A stretch of 64,000 nucleotides of DNA from an uncultured bacterium (GCA_902783835.1 CACZSN010000032.1:17048-81047); one strand, 5' to 3'; positions 42,333 through 52,041 are shown, numbered from the stretch's first letter. Notes: a model not told the origin generated them from the sequence alone. A program made the numbers and translations.

Positions 42333-45300
42333 GTGTATATAAAAGCATTACAAATCGACCATTTCAAATCTTTTGCAAACGACGTCACCATACCGTTTTT
42401 GCAAGGATTTACTACGGTCGGAGGTCCTAACGGTTCAGGCAAAAGTAACATCATCGACAGTATTCTGTTCGCACTCGGTTTTTCAATGTCGAGAACGCTT
42501 CGTGCCGAAAAATTATCAGATTATATTTCAACCCACAATCCTCGCAGAAATGATGCTTTTGTAAAGGTTACATTTGGTTTTGAGCATGATGAAAATCAAG
42601 AGTTATCGGTTGCAAGAAGAATTAAAAAAAGTTCTCAAGGCTACAACAGCGTTTATTATTTGAACGACAAAGTCTGCACATTGAGTGACATTCACCTTGA
42701 ACTCGAAAAGTATAACATCACCCCGAACAGTTACAACGTTGTTATGCAAAACGACGTTATGAACATTACTACTTGTTCAAACGGTGACAGAAGAAGAATT
42801 ATCGAGGAAATTGCCGGTACAGCGGAATTTGACCGTCAAATCGAAAAAGCGGAAAACGAGCTTTTGGTTGTTGAACAAAGGGTTGAGTCAACAAATCTTA
42901 TCCTTGAAGAATTGGGCAAAACCATTGAAAGACTTTCCGAAGAACGTGAAGTCGCTTTGAAATATGAAAAATTAAGAAACGAAAAAACAGAACTTGAAGG
43001 ACAAGTTTCCGCCGTAAAATACTTCGACCTTATGAAATCCAATGAACACGTGCATGAAAGCATAATGGAATTTGGTAAGAAAAAAGAAGAAAAACGTTAC
43101 GAATTAAAAAAACTTGAAGATAAAATTGTTAAAGTTAAGAAAAATTTAGAAGAAATTCAGGCAAAAGTTAAGGCTAACGGTGAAGCTGAACAGATTTCAG
43201 TTATTCAAAAAGCGGAAGAAATTAAGGGAAAAATTGACCGTAAAAAAAGTGCCATTGACCAAGCCGACGTTACGATTACAAGAAATAAACAGGCAATTTT
43301 CGGTTGCGAAAACGGTAACAAAACCGCAAATACCAAAATTGACGATGCAAAATCAATCATCGCTAATTTAGAACAGGAAATTAAAGGTCTTGAGCTTGCT
43401 CTGAAAGCTGAACAAACTGAACTTGCAAGAGTTTTAGAGGAAGTTTCGGGGTTAAATCAAACGGCTGAAGCGTTTATTGCACAAAGAACAGAACTCCAAA
43501 AAGAATTGGATAAATTCAGAGACGAAGAAGTCGACTTGGAGAAAAAGATTGCTCCGCTTGAAAGTTCACTTTCTTCGAGTAAAAAAACGATTGAAGTTTC
43601 TCAAAAATCCGTTGAAGATTTAAAAAATTTCAAAGAAACTTTCAAAGATGAGAAAGACCGCCTTGAAGTTCAAACGGTTGAACTTGACAAGGAATTGCAA
43701 GATTATAGAACTATTCAGGAAAATTCTGTTATAGAGCTTGAAAACATTAAATCGGAGCTTCAACAAAAAGCACGGGATGTTCAGCTTGCGACTTTAAAAT
43801 TAGCAAAAATAGAAGCACAAAAGAGTGTTAATGACAGTATTGGCGACAGAGCCAACGATACAATTTTGAATGCTCATATTGACGGTGTTCACAACTCTCT
43901 TATGAATTTAGGTGCGGTTGATGACGAATATTCTACCGCTCTTGAAGTTGCGATGGGAGCAAGAATGCGTAACATCGTTGTTGAGGATGCTGATGTTGCG
44001 AAAATTTGTATCGAGCTTTTGAAAACTAACCGTGCAGGTTCAACAACCTTTATTCCTCTCGACAAAATCAAACCGGCACCCCGCAGTTTGCCGAACATTC
44101 GTGAAAAAGGCGTTGTTGATTACGCAATCAACCTTGTTGACTTTGATGATATTTACGTCGATGCCTTCTACCTTGCACTTGGCGAAACAATTATTGTAGA
44201 AGATTATGAAGTTGCAAAGCGTTTGCATGGAAAATACAGAATGGTTACGCTTTCGGGTGAATTATTTGATCGTTCGGGTGCAATCACCGGCGGTGACAGA
44301 AAGAAAACGGGCATGAAGTTTGCCTCAACAAGTGAAGACGAAATTTCCAAGTTGAAATCGGGTCTTGCAAAACTTCAACAAGATTATTATGACCTTGAAA
44401 ATAAGAAAAACGAAATTGAAAATCGTCAGAATAAAATAAGAATTGAATACTCAAATTCTTTAAATACTTCCAACAAGGCAAAATTAGAATTGAAAAACCT
44501 TATTGCAAAAGCAAATGAGGCAGATGAAAAAATTAATGCATATAATCAGGATATTTTGACTGCAAAAGAAGCTGTTGCAAATGCGGAAAAACAACTTGAT
44601 GCATATGAAGTTAAGCGTTTTGACCTTAGCGAAAAAATGCTCGGTTTGCGTGACAAAATTGCTGAAATTGAAAGCAAAATGAGTGAAGGTGAACTTCGCC
44701 GCTTGAAAGAAAAAACGCAATCTTATGAAGATAAAATTAAGAAAATCGAAACTAAAATTACCTTTAAAAATGGCGAAATTACAAGCCAAAATAACGTTAT
44801 CGATTTCCAAAAAATCGTTATTGACGATAATTTGAAAAAAATTGAACAAATGAAAAAAGATAATGTTCAACTTGAACAAGATAAGATTCGTTTTGCGGAA
44901 GAAAAGAGTGTTTTCGAAGAAGAATTAAAAGTTTGGGATGCTAAAAAGGCAGAACTTGCGGAAAAATTGAAACAGTTCCAAGATGAACGTGATGCTGTTC
45001 AGAAAGAATTGCTTGAAAACGAAAAAGCAAAAGACGTTTTGGTTAACGATTTGTCAAGAATTGCCGACCAAATTGAATCATTCCGTGCAAGACGTCGTGA
45101 AATTGAACCGCAACTTGAACAAATCACAAATGAACTTACTGAAGCAGGAATTAACGTTAAAACTCTCGTTGCACCTGAACTTTCGACAGAAGAAATTACG
45201 GCAAAAATTCAAAGACTTCAAAAACGCATGACAGAACTCGAACCTGTCAATATGAACGCAATCAAGAGTTACGACACTCAAATGGCAAGAAAAGAAGAAC

Positions 45301-45827
45301 TTGACGAAAAGATTACCGTTTTGACAAAAGAAAGAACCGAAATTGAAGAAAGAATGTCAGGTTACGGCGAAGCGAAAAAAGATGCGTTTATGGATACTTA
45401 CACCGCTATTAATAATAATTTCAAATCTGTTTTTGAAAAATTAGCAGACGGCGAAGGTACATTAATTTTAGAGAACGAACAAGACCCGTTCTCAGGCGGT
45501 TTGAGCATGATGGTCAAACCAAGAGGAAAAGGTCAAACAAAATTAATCCAACTCTCTGGTGGGGAAAAAGCAATCACGGCACTGTCTTTGGTTTTCGCAA
45601 TCCAAAAATACATGCCTGCTCCATTCTACGCATTGGACGAAGTTGATGCAAGTTTGGACGTTATAAACAGAGAAAAATTTGCATTAATGATTAAAGAACA
45701 ATCAAAAAATACGCAATTTATAGTAGTTAGTCACGACCAATCTGTGATAAAATCAGCAGATAGAACGGTAGGAGTAACTCAAAAAGAAAAGGGTGTGACG
45801 AAAGTCACAGGTGTACTGAATAATTAA
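42333..45827 (+). CDS. smc: Chromosome partition protein SMC
   Basis: 1164 residues, standard length. N-terminal Walker A GPNGSGKSNIIDSILFALG, coiled coil, hinge domain (about 500-660: AHIDGVHNSLMNLGAVDDEYS ... GAITGG), second coiled coil, and the C-terminal ATPase half with signature LSGGEKAITALSLVFAIQ and Walker B FYALDEVDASLD. Forms the bacterial condensin with ScpA and ScpB. GTG start; AAGGA lies 12 bases before it, a weak spacing. First gene of smc-scpA-scpB with 10 bases to scpA. Leader contains a long hairpin. Confidence 0.97.
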   Translation: MYIKALQIDHFKSFANDVTIPFLQGFTTVGGPNGSGKSNIIDSILFALGFSMSRTLRAEKLSDYISTHNPRRNDAFVKVTFGFEHDENQELSVARRIKKSSQGYNSVYYLNDKVCTLSDIHLELEKYNITPNSYNVVMQNDVMNITTCSNGDRRRIIEEIAGTAEFDRQIEKAENELLVVEQRVESTNLILEELGKTIERLSEEREVALKYEKLRNEKTELEGQVSAVKYFDLMKSNEHVHESIMEFGKKKEEKRYELKKLEDKIVKVKKNLEEIQAKVKANGEAEQISVIQKAEEIKGKIDRKKSAIDQADVTITRNKQAIFGCENGNKTANTKIDDAKSIIANLEQEIKGLELALKAEQTELARVLEEVSGLNQTAEAFIAQRTELQKELDKFRDEEVDLEKKIAPLESSLSSSKKTIEVSQKSVEDLKNFKETFKDEKDRLEVQTVELDKELQDYRTIQENSVIELENIKSELQQKARDVQLATLKLAKIEAQKSVNDSIGDRANDTILNAHIDGVHNSLMNLGAVDDEYSTALEVAMGARMRNIVVEDADVAKICIELLKTNRAGSTTFIPLDKIKPAPRSLPNIREKGVVDYAINLVDFDDIYVDAFYLALGETIIVEDYEVAKRLHGKYRMVTLSGELFDRSGAITGGDRKKTGMKFASTSEDEISKLKSGLAKLQQDYYDLENKKNEIENRQNKIRIEYSNSLNTSNKAKLELKNLIAKANEADEKINAYNQDILTAKEAVANAEKQLDAYEVKRFDLSEKMLGLRDKIAEIESKMSEGELRRLKEKTQSYEDKIKKIETKITFKNGEITSQNNVIDFQKIVIDDNLKKIEQMKKDNVQLEQDKIRFAEEKSVFEEELKVWDAKKAELAEKLKQFQDERDAVQKELLENEKAKDVLVNDLSRIADQIESFRARRREIEPQLEQITNELTEAGINVKTLVAPELSTEEITAKIQRLQKRMTELEPVNMNAIKSYDTQMARKEELDEKITVLTKERTEIEERMSGYGEAKKDAFMDTYTAINNNFKSVFEKLADGEGTLILENEQDPFSGGLSMMVKPRGKGQTKLIQLSGGEKAITALSLVFAIQKYMPAPFYALDEVDASLDVINREKFALMIKEQSKNTQFIVVSHDQSVIKSADRTVGVTQKEKGVTKVTGVLNN

Positions 45828-45837
45828 GGAAAAACGT

Positions 45838-46827
45838 ATGACTAATACGGCTGAAAATTTCTATAAAACAAGTAATAAAGTTGAAGATGACGATATTTTC
45901 GCAATCGATTCGCCGGAAGAAGCAACCGATGGTATTGCTCTTCTCGTTTCGATGGCTAAAACAGGCAAAATTGATCCTTGGGATATCGATATCGTCGATG
46001 TTGCAGACAAATATCTTCTTCAAATGGCAGAAAAAAAAGCCTCAAACTTGAGAAATACGGGCAGAACAATCTGGCTCGCATCAGTTCTTTTAAAGTTGAA
46101 ATCAAATGTCTTGGTCGGCTTAGACCCAATGGATTTCGACTCTGTAATGGCTCAAGAGGACTTTGAAGAATATAACGACGATTTTGAACCTGAATACGAA
46201 CAACCTGTTAGAAAAAATAACGTCGTCTCAATCAATGAAGCACTCAAAAGACGTCTCAGCACAAGAATGAACCGCAAAAGAACGGTTACTTTGAAAGACT
46301 TGATTAAACAGTTGAAATTCTATGAAGAACTCGATAAAAAACAAGCCCTCAAAAATACCTTGGAACGTGCAAAAAGACGTGCTGTTCGTTCGTACGAAAA
46401 CCTTTCGACAAGCCAAATCGTGAACCTTGCAGCAGAAGATCACATCAAGAAAAATATCGCAATTTTGAAAACAAAATTGGAACAAATTTTCTTGCAAGAT
46501 GCAAAGGTCGAACTCAATGATTTGACCGAAATCGGTATGGATAGGCTCAATGCATACCTCGCATTGTTGTTTATCACAAGAGATACCGATATCGAACTCG
46601 TTCAAGAAGAATTTTATGGCGATTTATATATCCAAAAAGAAAATAAATCCGCCAAAAACACTGAAACTACTGAAAGTTCAGCAGAAATTTCAAAAACCGT
46701 GGCAAAAAAACAATCAGGCAATCCACAAAAGAACAACAACTCTTTCGTTGCCTACGAACTTCAAGGAGGCATGCGTAATAACGTTGTAAGCACGCCACCT
46801 GTTAAAGAGGCGGTGATTGCATCGTGA
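45838..46827 (+). CDS. scpA: Segregation and condensation protein A
   Basis: 329 residues; kleisin subunit that bridges the SMC heads. N-terminal ALLVSMAKTGKIDPWDIDIVDVADKYL and IWLASVLLKLKSNVL are the family hallmarks; C-terminal winged helix around VELNDLTEIGMDRLNAYLALLFI. Longer than B. subtilis ScpA (251) through an acidic insert (about 100-125) and a disordered C-terminal tail of 60 or so residues (Thr/Ser/Lys/Asn-rich). Overlaps scpB by 4 bases (GTGA). Confidence 0.95.
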   Translation: MTNTAENFYKTSNKVEDDDIFAIDSPEEATDGIALLVSMAKTGKIDPWDIDIVDVADKYLLQMAEKKASNLRNTGRTIWLASVLLKLKSNVLVGLDPMDFDSVMAQEDFEEYNDDFEPEYEQPVRKNNVVSINEALKRRLSTRMNRKRTVTLKDLIKQLKFYEELDKKQALKNTLERAKRRAVRSYENLSTSQIVNLAAEDHIKKNIAILKTKLEQIFLQDAKVELNDLTEIGMDRLNAYLALLFITRDTDIELVQEEFYGDLYIQKENKSAKNTETTESSAEISKTVAKKQSGNPQKNNNSFVAYELQGGMRNNVVSTPPVKEAVIAS

Positions 46828-47330
46828 GTTTGAAATCGAGAATTGAAACCGTCCTTTTCGTAACCGCTCGCTCGGTCACAATTAAAGAAATCGCTGAAAT
46901 TTTGGACGAAGATGAACCCACAATCGAAGAAGCAATGCTCGACTTGATTATGGACTACTCTTCCCGTGAAGGTGCTCTCGAAATTAATGACGAAAACGGA
47001 TATATTTTGCAGGTCAAAGAGGACTACTCTGATATAGTCGAAAAACTCTGCCCTGTCGAACTTTCAGGAGCAGTATTGAAAACATTGACCATTATCGCTC
47101 TCAAAGAACCGATAAGACAAACAGACCTCAAAGAAATGCGTGGTGCAAGCACCTATGAACACGTCAGCGAACTCGTTAAGCAAGGTTTCGTGAAACGTAC
47201 AAAAGATAAAAACGGTCGCTCGTTTAACCTCCACACAACTCCTAAATTTCAGGAATATTTCCAACTCCAAGGAGATACCGACCTTCTACGCAAAATGATT
47301 GATACGGACGAACATTTGAAAGAAAATTAA
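46824..47330 (+). CDS. scpB: Segregation and condensation protein B
   Basis: 168 residues, two winged-helix domains (SLKSRIETVLFVTARSVTIK ... EEAMLDLIMDYSSREGALEI and LKTLTIIALKEPIRQTDLKEMRG ... GRSFNLHTTPKFQEYFQL). Dimer that binds ScpA in the SMC complex. GTG start overlapping the scpA stop, so translationally coupled. Last gene of the condensin operon; a perfect terminator hairpin begins at the stop. Confidence 0.95.
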   Translation: MSLKSRIETVLFVTARSVTIKEIAEILDEDEPTIEEAMLDLIMDYSSREGALEINDENGYILQVKEDYSDIVEKLCPVELSGAVLKTLTIIALKEPIRQTDLKEMRGASTYEHVSELVKQGFVKRTKDKNGRSFNLHTTPKFQEYFQLQGDTDLLRKMIDTDEHLKEN

Positions 47331-47357
47331 TCCTCATTCAAAAAATGAGGATTTTTT
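47329..47357 (+). terminator. Terminator of the condensin operon
   Basis: TCCTCATT (47331-47338) / AATGAGGA (47344-47351) and TTTTTT. Confidence 0.9.
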
Positions 47358-47646
47358 GTGTCAAAAAGCACAAATAAACTTAAAACTCAGTCATCACAAT
47401 GATTTTCAATTACATGACGGCATTAGTTGGCATAGTGACAACAAGTGGTTTACACCCCGCAAGAAACAGTTGACAGTTTTCTGCAACACCTTGTCACGGC
47501 TGCATTTTCTAAAAATACATAGAATTGTTAAAATTATTAAAAACAAGGGCACAAAATTTAATAAAAATTAATATATCTGTATGGTTTACTTTTGAAAAAA
47601 GATTATTAAAATAAAAAGTGCATAAGGCAAGAGAGGGAGGAATATT
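47358..47646. other. Gene-free stretch with intergenic-repeat words
   Basis: No convincing gene; a 71-codon open frame in it has no ribosome site. It carries TAGTTGGCATAGTGACAAC, GTGGTTTACACC and CAGTTGACAG, words shared with the intergenic stretches at 29606-29645 and 39440-39520. The last 60 bases are AT-rich and presumably hold the promoter of the EF-hand gene. Confidence 0.5.
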
Positions 47647-48183
47647 ATGGGTTCACTCAGCGGAAGCGGACTTATTTCATCAGCAGTTGCAGGCTTGAAT
47701 AACTCATTTGGCATTTTGAACGCAGACGGTTCAGGTTTAAAACTTAGCAACTTAACAAATCTTACGACGACACAAGTCAACCAATTAGGACTGAACAGTG
47801 CATCATTTGTATCTTACATGCAATCAAGTTTCGGCAATATCGATAAAAACGCCGATGGAACGATTTCATCAAAAGAACTTCAACAATTAACGACACAAAT
47901 TCAAACTCAAGGTTTGACAAAAGACCAAATCACAACACTTTGTTCAAATATGTCAGGCACAAACAGTTATTCAACGGTATTAGAATACTTTGACCAAATC
48001 GACACAAACCACGACGGAAAGGTCACAGATGCCGAAATCAAAGCCTTCCAATACAAAGCACAACGTCAAAAATTAGACACTCAAATGAACAGCGTAAAAT
48101 CAAGCAACATTACATTGTTCTACGGCGAAGAAAACGAAGCAACACCATCAAGCATACTTGATGATTTTTACCCTGACATTTAG
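47647..48183 (+). CDS. EF-hand calcium-binding protein
   Basis: 178 residues with two canonical 12-residue EF-hand loops: D66-KNADGTISSK-E77 and D119-TNHDGKVTDA-E130 (ligands at 1, 3, 5, 9, 12, Gly at 6, Ile/Val at 8). The first 50 residues are Ser/Gly/Asn/Leu-rich without a cleavable signal. Ends in an acidic tail (LDDFYPDI). Strong ribosome site GAGGGAGG. Codon use is biased to ACA/TCA/GAC as for well-expressed genes, similar to the gene at 15345. Likely Ca-binding; location and partner unknown. Confidence 0.85.
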   Translation: MGSLSGSGLISSAVAGLNNSFGILNADGSGLKLSNLTNLTTTQVNQLGLNSASFVSYMQSSFGNIDKNADGTISSKELQQLTTQIQTQGLTKDQITTLCSNMSGTNSYSTVLEYFDQIDTNHDGKVTDAEIKAFQYKAQRQKLDTQMNSVKSSNITLFYGEENEATPSSILDDFYPDI

Positions 48184-48211
48184 ACCATAAAAAAGATGTT
48201 CTAACACAAAC

Positions 48212-48246
48212 AAAAGCGACCTTTCGGGGTCGCTTTACCTTTTTTG
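48212..48246 (+). terminator. Terminator of the EF-hand gene
   Basis: AAAGCGACC / GGGTCGCTTT stem with a TTTCG loop; T6 tail after ACC. Confidence 0.85.
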
Positions 48247-48444
48247 AGCAAATAAAAAGAGATACTTTTTAATTCAGTATCTCCGATATGGTGCGAGTAA
48301 AATAGTTTCATAAATAATTTAAACACGTCGAAACCGCAGTATTTTAAATACTTTCCACAGTTCCCACTCTTATATAAAGTATTTTAAAATTTCAGAATTT
48401 CATCTTTTGGATTTTTTGTTACATTTGTTACAATTGGTTATTTG
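48247..48444. other. Gene-free stretch; possible minus-strand small RNA
   Basis: Hairpin GAGATACT (48259-48266) / AGTATCTC (48276-48283) is preceded on the plus strand by AATAAAAA, so on the minus strand it is a stem plus T-tract terminator with no gene feeding it, since recR has its own terminator at 48445-48480. On the minus strand a TATATA (48376-48371) and a palindrome AGTATTTAAAATACT (48339-48353 region) lie upstream. No recognised RNA family. Confidence 0.35.
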
Positions 48445-48480
48445 TAAAAAAAGATTGTCCTAAAATGAACAATCTTTTTC
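48445..48480 (-). terminator. Terminator of ybaB-recR
   Basis: AAAAAGATTGT (48448-48458) / ACAATCTTTTT (48469-48479), 20 bases past the recR stop. Confidence 0.88.
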
Positions 48481-48500
48481 GTTTTAAAATTATATTGAAA

Positions 48501-49097
48501 TCAGAGTTCCCGTCTGCCTTCCAAGGCTCTTGCGAGAGTAATTTCGTCAGCGTATTCAAGATCGGAGCCGACGGGTATACCGAGAGCAATTCTTGAAACT
48601 TTGATTTCAAAAGGTTTTAGCAATTTTGCGAGGTATAAAGTTGTTGCTTCGCCTTCCACGGATGGATTTAGTGCCAAAATGACTTCTTTAATATCTTCTT
48701 GAGCAATTCTTGTAAGAAGTTCTTTTATGCGAATATCGGTTGCCCCAATGCCGTCAATAGGAGAGATTACACCTTGCAAAACGTGGTATTGACCTTTGTA
48801 TTCACGGGTTTTTTCAACTGCGATTAAATCTTTTGTTTCCGCCACAACGCAAATGATTTTTTTATCACGATTGTCATCGGAACATATTTCGCAAGGGTCG
48901 GAAGCAGACATGTTGAAACATTTTGAGCAACATTTTACGGTTGTTTTAGCCTCAACCATTTTTGCGGCAAATTTTTCAACATCGGAAAGAGGCATTTTCA
49001 ACAAGTGAAATGCCAATCTTTGAGCCGATTTCGGACCTATACCGGGAAACCTTTGAAAAAAATCCGCTAATTCTGCAATGGGTCTTGTATATTCCAT
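48501..49097 (-). CDS. recR: Recombination mediator protein RecR
   Basis: 198 residues. Helix-hairpin-helix ([20 protein letters not shown]), zinc finger [19 protein letters not shown], Toprim domain ([31 protein letters not shown]) and the C-terminal [21 protein letters not shown]alker-B-like motif. Works with RecO (40236) in the RecFOR pathway. Starts on the last base of ybaB, the classic ybaB-recR pair; dnaX is not upstream. Confidence 0.97.
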   Translation of the reverse strand: MEYTRPIAELADFFQRFPGIGPKSAQRLAFHLLKMPLSDVEKFAAKMVEAKTTVKCCSKCFNMSASDPCEICSDDNRDKKIICVVAETKDLIAVEKTREYKGQYHVLQGVISPIDGIGATDIRIKELLTRIAQEDIKEVILALNPSVEGEATTLYLAKLLKPFEIKVSRIALGIPVGSDLEYADEITLARALEGRREL

Positions 49098-49429
49098 TAG
49101 AACAATCCGGGAATTTTAATTCCGCCGGTGATGTTTTTCATAGCTGCTTCTGATTTTTCTGCTGCTTTTTCTGTTGCTTGATTCATAGCTTGAGCAATCA
49201 ATTCTTCAAGCATTTCAAGTGTATCTTGGTCAACAGCAGACGGATTTTCGGGATTAATTGCTTCGGGAGCTAATTTAATGCTCTTGAATTTACCTTGTCC
49301 GTTACAAACTACTTTTACTGCACCGTTTCCTGCTTCTCCGCCAATTTCCATAGCAGAAAGGTCAGCTTGTGCATCTTGCAATTTTTTTTGCATCTTTTGT
49401 GCTTGTTGCATCATATTTGCAAAGTTCAT
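49097..49429 (-). CDS. ybaB: YbaB/EbfC family nucleoid-associated protein
   Basis: 110 residues: [21 protein letters not shown] start, [23 protein letters not shown] core, a helical dimerisation part and a Gly-rich end. Dimeric DNA-binding protein that affects nucleoid and repair. Overlaps the start of recR by one base. Own ribosome site (AGGAGAATAT). Confidence 0.95.
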   Translation of the reverse strand: MNFANMMQQAQKMQKKLQDAQADLSAMEIGGEAGNGAVKVVCNGQGKFKSIKLAPEAINPENPSAVDQDTLEMLEELIAQAMNQATEKAAEKSEAAMKNITGGIKIPGLF

Positions 49430-49647
49430 AAATATTCTCCTTTAAGAGTTGATTAACAATATACTGTCTAAAGGTCAGCCTGTATATTATACGAAAGGTA
49501 AAAATTTTTTGCAACTTTTTTACCGTTGCTTAACTTAATTTAAAAAATACATGCAAAAAAAACATGTTTTTGATTTAATATTGTTAAATAAACAAGTTTA
49601 GCAGTTAAAGTAAATATTTTAACAATTAAATCAAGGAAGTGTGAAAA

Positions 49648-51006
49648 ATGACTAATGCTACGGAAATAAAACCGTCATCTGCCCAGAGTGCCCGTCCCGA
49701 GTGGACTTCTCATATGGGTTTCATCTTAGCAAGTTTAGGTAGTGCGGTTGGTTTAGGAAATATTTGGAGATTCCCTTATGTAATGGGAAAATACGGTGGT
49801 GGTGCATTCTTACTCGTTTATATGGTTTTGATGTGTGCAATTTGTATTATTCCGTTGCTTTGTGAATTATTTATGGGACAAAAATACAAAAAAGCTGTTG
49901 TCGGTGCTTATGAATCAGTCGATAAAAGACTTAAATCTTTAGGTTGGTTGAATGTATTTACCGTTATTTTGATTTCCGGCTTTTATTTTGCCGTTGGCGG
50001 TTGGATTATCCACTATGTATTAATTTATTTTACCGGTGCAATTCCCCACGGTACGGATTATGCACAATATTTTAATAATTTTGCTGCCCGTCCCGTATTA
50101 CCGTTACTTTATGCATTTTTGTTCTTGGCGGTTTCTGCAATATTCCCTTACAGAGGGGTAAACAGCGGGGTCGAAAAAGCTAATAAAATTATGATGCCTG
50201 CTTTTTTGATTATGCTTTTGTTTTTGGTTATCATTTCTCAAACTTTACCCGGTGCAAAAGACGGTTTGGAATTTATTTTTAAACCTGATTTCTCAAAATT
50301 TAATGCGGAAATGTTCCTTATCGCTTTCGGTCAAGCTCTCTTCTCTCTTTCAGTCGGAATGGGTGCTATGATGACTTACGGAAGTTATTTGAACAAAGAT
50401 ACAAGCCTTGTGGACAACTCCTACATCATCATCTTCGGCGAAACTTTAATCGCTATTTCAGCAGGATTAATGATTTTCCCAGCAGTATTCACATACGGTT
50501 TGAACCCTGGCGAAGGCCCCGGTTTGGTATTCGTAACACTGCCTGAAGTATTTGAACAATTACCGTTCTGCGGAAACCTCATTGCGGTCTTGTTCTTCGT
50601 GTTATTGCTCTTTGCAGCGTTAACATCTTCTATCGCAATGCTCGAAACTTCAATCGCCGCTTTCAGAGAAAGTTTGAATATGTCAAGACAAAAAGCAACA
50701 CTTGCTGTTTGTGCAATCGTCGTTGTATTGCTCATTCCTTGCACGTTGTCTTTCGGTTTACTCAAAAATATTCAAGTCTTCGGCAAAACATTCTTTGACC
50801 TTTTCGATTTTACAAGCTCAACTGTTTTATTACCCGTAAACTCTTGCTTGCTTTGCTTAATCGTTGGCTGGCTTGTTAAACCTTCTGATGATATTGTTAA
50901 AGGAAATAAAGTTCTCTATTTCATATTCAATATTTTATTGAAATATATCGTTCCCGCATTACTTTTATTCTCAATCTTATGCGGTTTGAACATCATCAAA
51001 TTGTAG
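49648..51006 (+). CDS. Sodium-dependent transporter, NSS/SNF family
   Basis: 452 residues, about eleven membrane helices, LeuT fold. TM1 GFILASLGSAVGLGNIWRFP with the unwound Gly-rich sodium/substrate site, then GGGAFLLVYMVLM, TM6 FGQALFSLSVGMGAMMTYGS and FFVLLLFAALTSSIAMLE (TM8 Na2 site). Family members import amino acids such as Trp or Tyr with Na+. Eleven rather than twelve helices, as in TnaT/MhsT-type bacterial members. Monocistronic; the 218-base region upstream is AT-rich with an ACATG-A8-CATGT dyad near 49552. Terminator follows. Confidence 0.93.
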   Translation: MTNATEIKPSSAQSARPEWTSHMGFILASLGSAVGLGNIWRFPYVMGKYGGGAFLLVYMVLMCAICIIPLLCELFMGQKYKKAVVGAYESVDKRLKSLGWLNVFTVILISGFYFAVGGWIIHYVLIYFTGAIPHGTDYAQYFNNFAARPVLPLLYAFLFLAVSAIFPYRGVNSGVEKANKIMMPAFLIMLLFLVIISQTLPGAKDGLEFIFKPDFSKFNAEMFLIAFGQALFSLSVGMGAMMTYGSYLNKDTSLVDNSYIIIFGETLIAISAGLMIFPAVFTYGLNPGEGPGLVFVTLPEVFEQLPFCGNLIAVLFFVLLLFAALTSSIAMLETSIAAFRESLNMSRQKATLAVCAIVVVLLIPCTLSFGLLKNIQVFGKTFFDLFDFTSSTVLLPVNSCLLCLIVGWLVKPSDDIVKGNKVLYFIFNILLKYIVPALLLFSILCGLNIIKL

Positions 51007-51026
51007 AGAATAACTTAAATAAACTC

Positions 51027-51056
51027 AAAAAGACCTCGAATTTCGGGGTCTTTTTT
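51027..51056 (+). terminator. Terminator of the NSS transporter gene
   Basis: AAAAAGACCTCGAA / TTTCGGGGTCTTTTTT near-perfect stem with one G-T pair. Confidence 0.9.
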
Positions 51057-51434
51057 GCAAATAAACTTTTTTCAAAAAACGTTAAATTAATCCCAAAATG
51101 CAAAACAGTGATAAATCTAAAATAAATCCGATAAAATTCCTTCATAAAATGCAGGCAATTTTTTACGGCAAAATGTTTTATAAGAAAAAATCTTGTGTCT
51201 ATTGGGTTTTTAGGAATTTAAAAGTATTAAGAATGTTAAGAATGTCGATTTTAAAAAAATCAGATAAAAAATATTTTTAAATCTGAAAATAATTATCATA
51301 ACCGGGTTACAACCCATTTTTACTTCGAGATAAATGTTAAGAATGTAACAAAAAAGGTGCATGTCTGAAATCCGAGTTTACAAAAATTTTTAATATATAT
51401 GTAAGAAGTTGAGCAGTTAGTTAAGGATTATGTA
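51057..51434 (+). other. Gene-free AT-rich stretch with a hairpin and short repeats
   Basis: A 60-codon frame at 51098-51280 has no ribosome site and low-complexity content, so not called. Contains TTAAGAATGT three times (near 51227, 51237, 51333) and a 27-base near-palindrome with arms TCAGAT (51260-51265) / ATCTGA (51281-51286) and an A/T-rich centre. Probably the long leader of the gene at 51435. Confidence 0.5.
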
Positions 51435-51866
51435 ATGAAGACATTAGGTTTTGGTCTTATGAGCTTAAAAAAAGATCCCAAATGGGCTATGATGCACGGG
51501 ATTGATCCTAACAACCAAACCGGCGGTTCTGTTGTCGGAAATGCAAAAGCTAATACTGCAAAAGGTGTTGACGAAAGAGCAAAAAGAGGCGATATTGACG
51601 GTGTAAATAACCAAAACGCAAATATTTTCAACCAAAACAAAGTCGGAAAAATTAACCCTGATAACAGCATTTTCTCTCAACAAAAAGTTGGCGGAGCTCA
51701 AAATAGTCAAAACATTTTTGACATGATGAACAAAATCGATGAACAACACAAAGCTATCGGTGGTTCAAATCACGCTCAATCACTCGTTCAAATGGAACCG
51801 AACAATACTTTATCAAATGAAGAATTGCAAAAAAAATTAGGAAAAAAATTAAATATTTTAGCTTAA
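51435..51866 (+). CDS. Asn/Gln/Gly-rich small protein, unknown
   Basis: 143 residues, no named family. After a short N terminus (MKTLGFGLMSLKKDPKWAMM) the protein is rich in Asn, Gln, Gly and Lys, with an imperfect repeat: ANIFNQNKVG, NSIFSQQKVG, NIFDMMNKI. No signal peptide or membrane helix; probably disordered. GGATTATGTA before the ATG is a weak ribosome site. It has its own terminator. Similar low-complexity character to the N-terminal parts of the proteins at 10276, 15345 and 47647, suggesting a shared style of lineage-specific small proteins. Confidence 0.7.
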   Translation: MKTLGFGLMSLKKDPKWAMMHGIDPNNQTGGSVVGNAKANTAKGVDERAKRGDIDGVNNQNANIFNQNKVGKINPDNSIFSQQKVGGAQNSQNIFDMMNKIDEQHKAIGGSNHAQSLVQMEPNNTLSNEELQKKLGKKLNILA

Positions 51867-51895
51867 ATTTGAGAAAATTAAATGAATGAAGAATG

Positions 51896-51928
51896 ATACA
51901 ACATACAAAAGTTATGTTGTATTTTTTT
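51896..51928 (+). terminator. Terminator of the Asn-rich gene
   Basis: ATACAACATA / TATGTTGTAT perfect 10-base stem, T7 tail. Confidence 0.92.
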
Positions 51929-52007
51929 GTCGTAAAACCATTTAATATACCCGCCTTTGTTGCGTTAACATGGTTTTTAATTTACGGATTTTTGTGTATA
52001 ATTTTCG

Positions 52008-52035
52008 TTGACAAAGTCTCATAGTGTTGTATAAT
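52008..52035 (+). promoter_or_regulatory. Consensus promoter of feoAB
   Basis: TTGACA (52008-52013), 16-base spacer, TATAAT (52030-52035); both boxes perfect. Predicted start near 52042. Confidence 0.8.
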
Positions 52036-52041
52036 TATCGT

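Noticed and set aside
47356..47571. 71-codon open frame after scpB
   Set aside because: Begins inside the terminator tail, no ribosome site, crosses repeat words.
49648..51006. Shift in codon use toward C-ending codons in the second half of the NSS gene
   Set aside because: Noticeable by eye but the frame and family motifs are continuous and similar patches occur in smc; not evidence of a chimera.
51098..51280. 60-codon open frame after the NSS transporter
   Set aside because: No ribosome site, low-complexity Lys/Leu content and overlap with TTAAGAATGT repeats; AT-rich chance frame.
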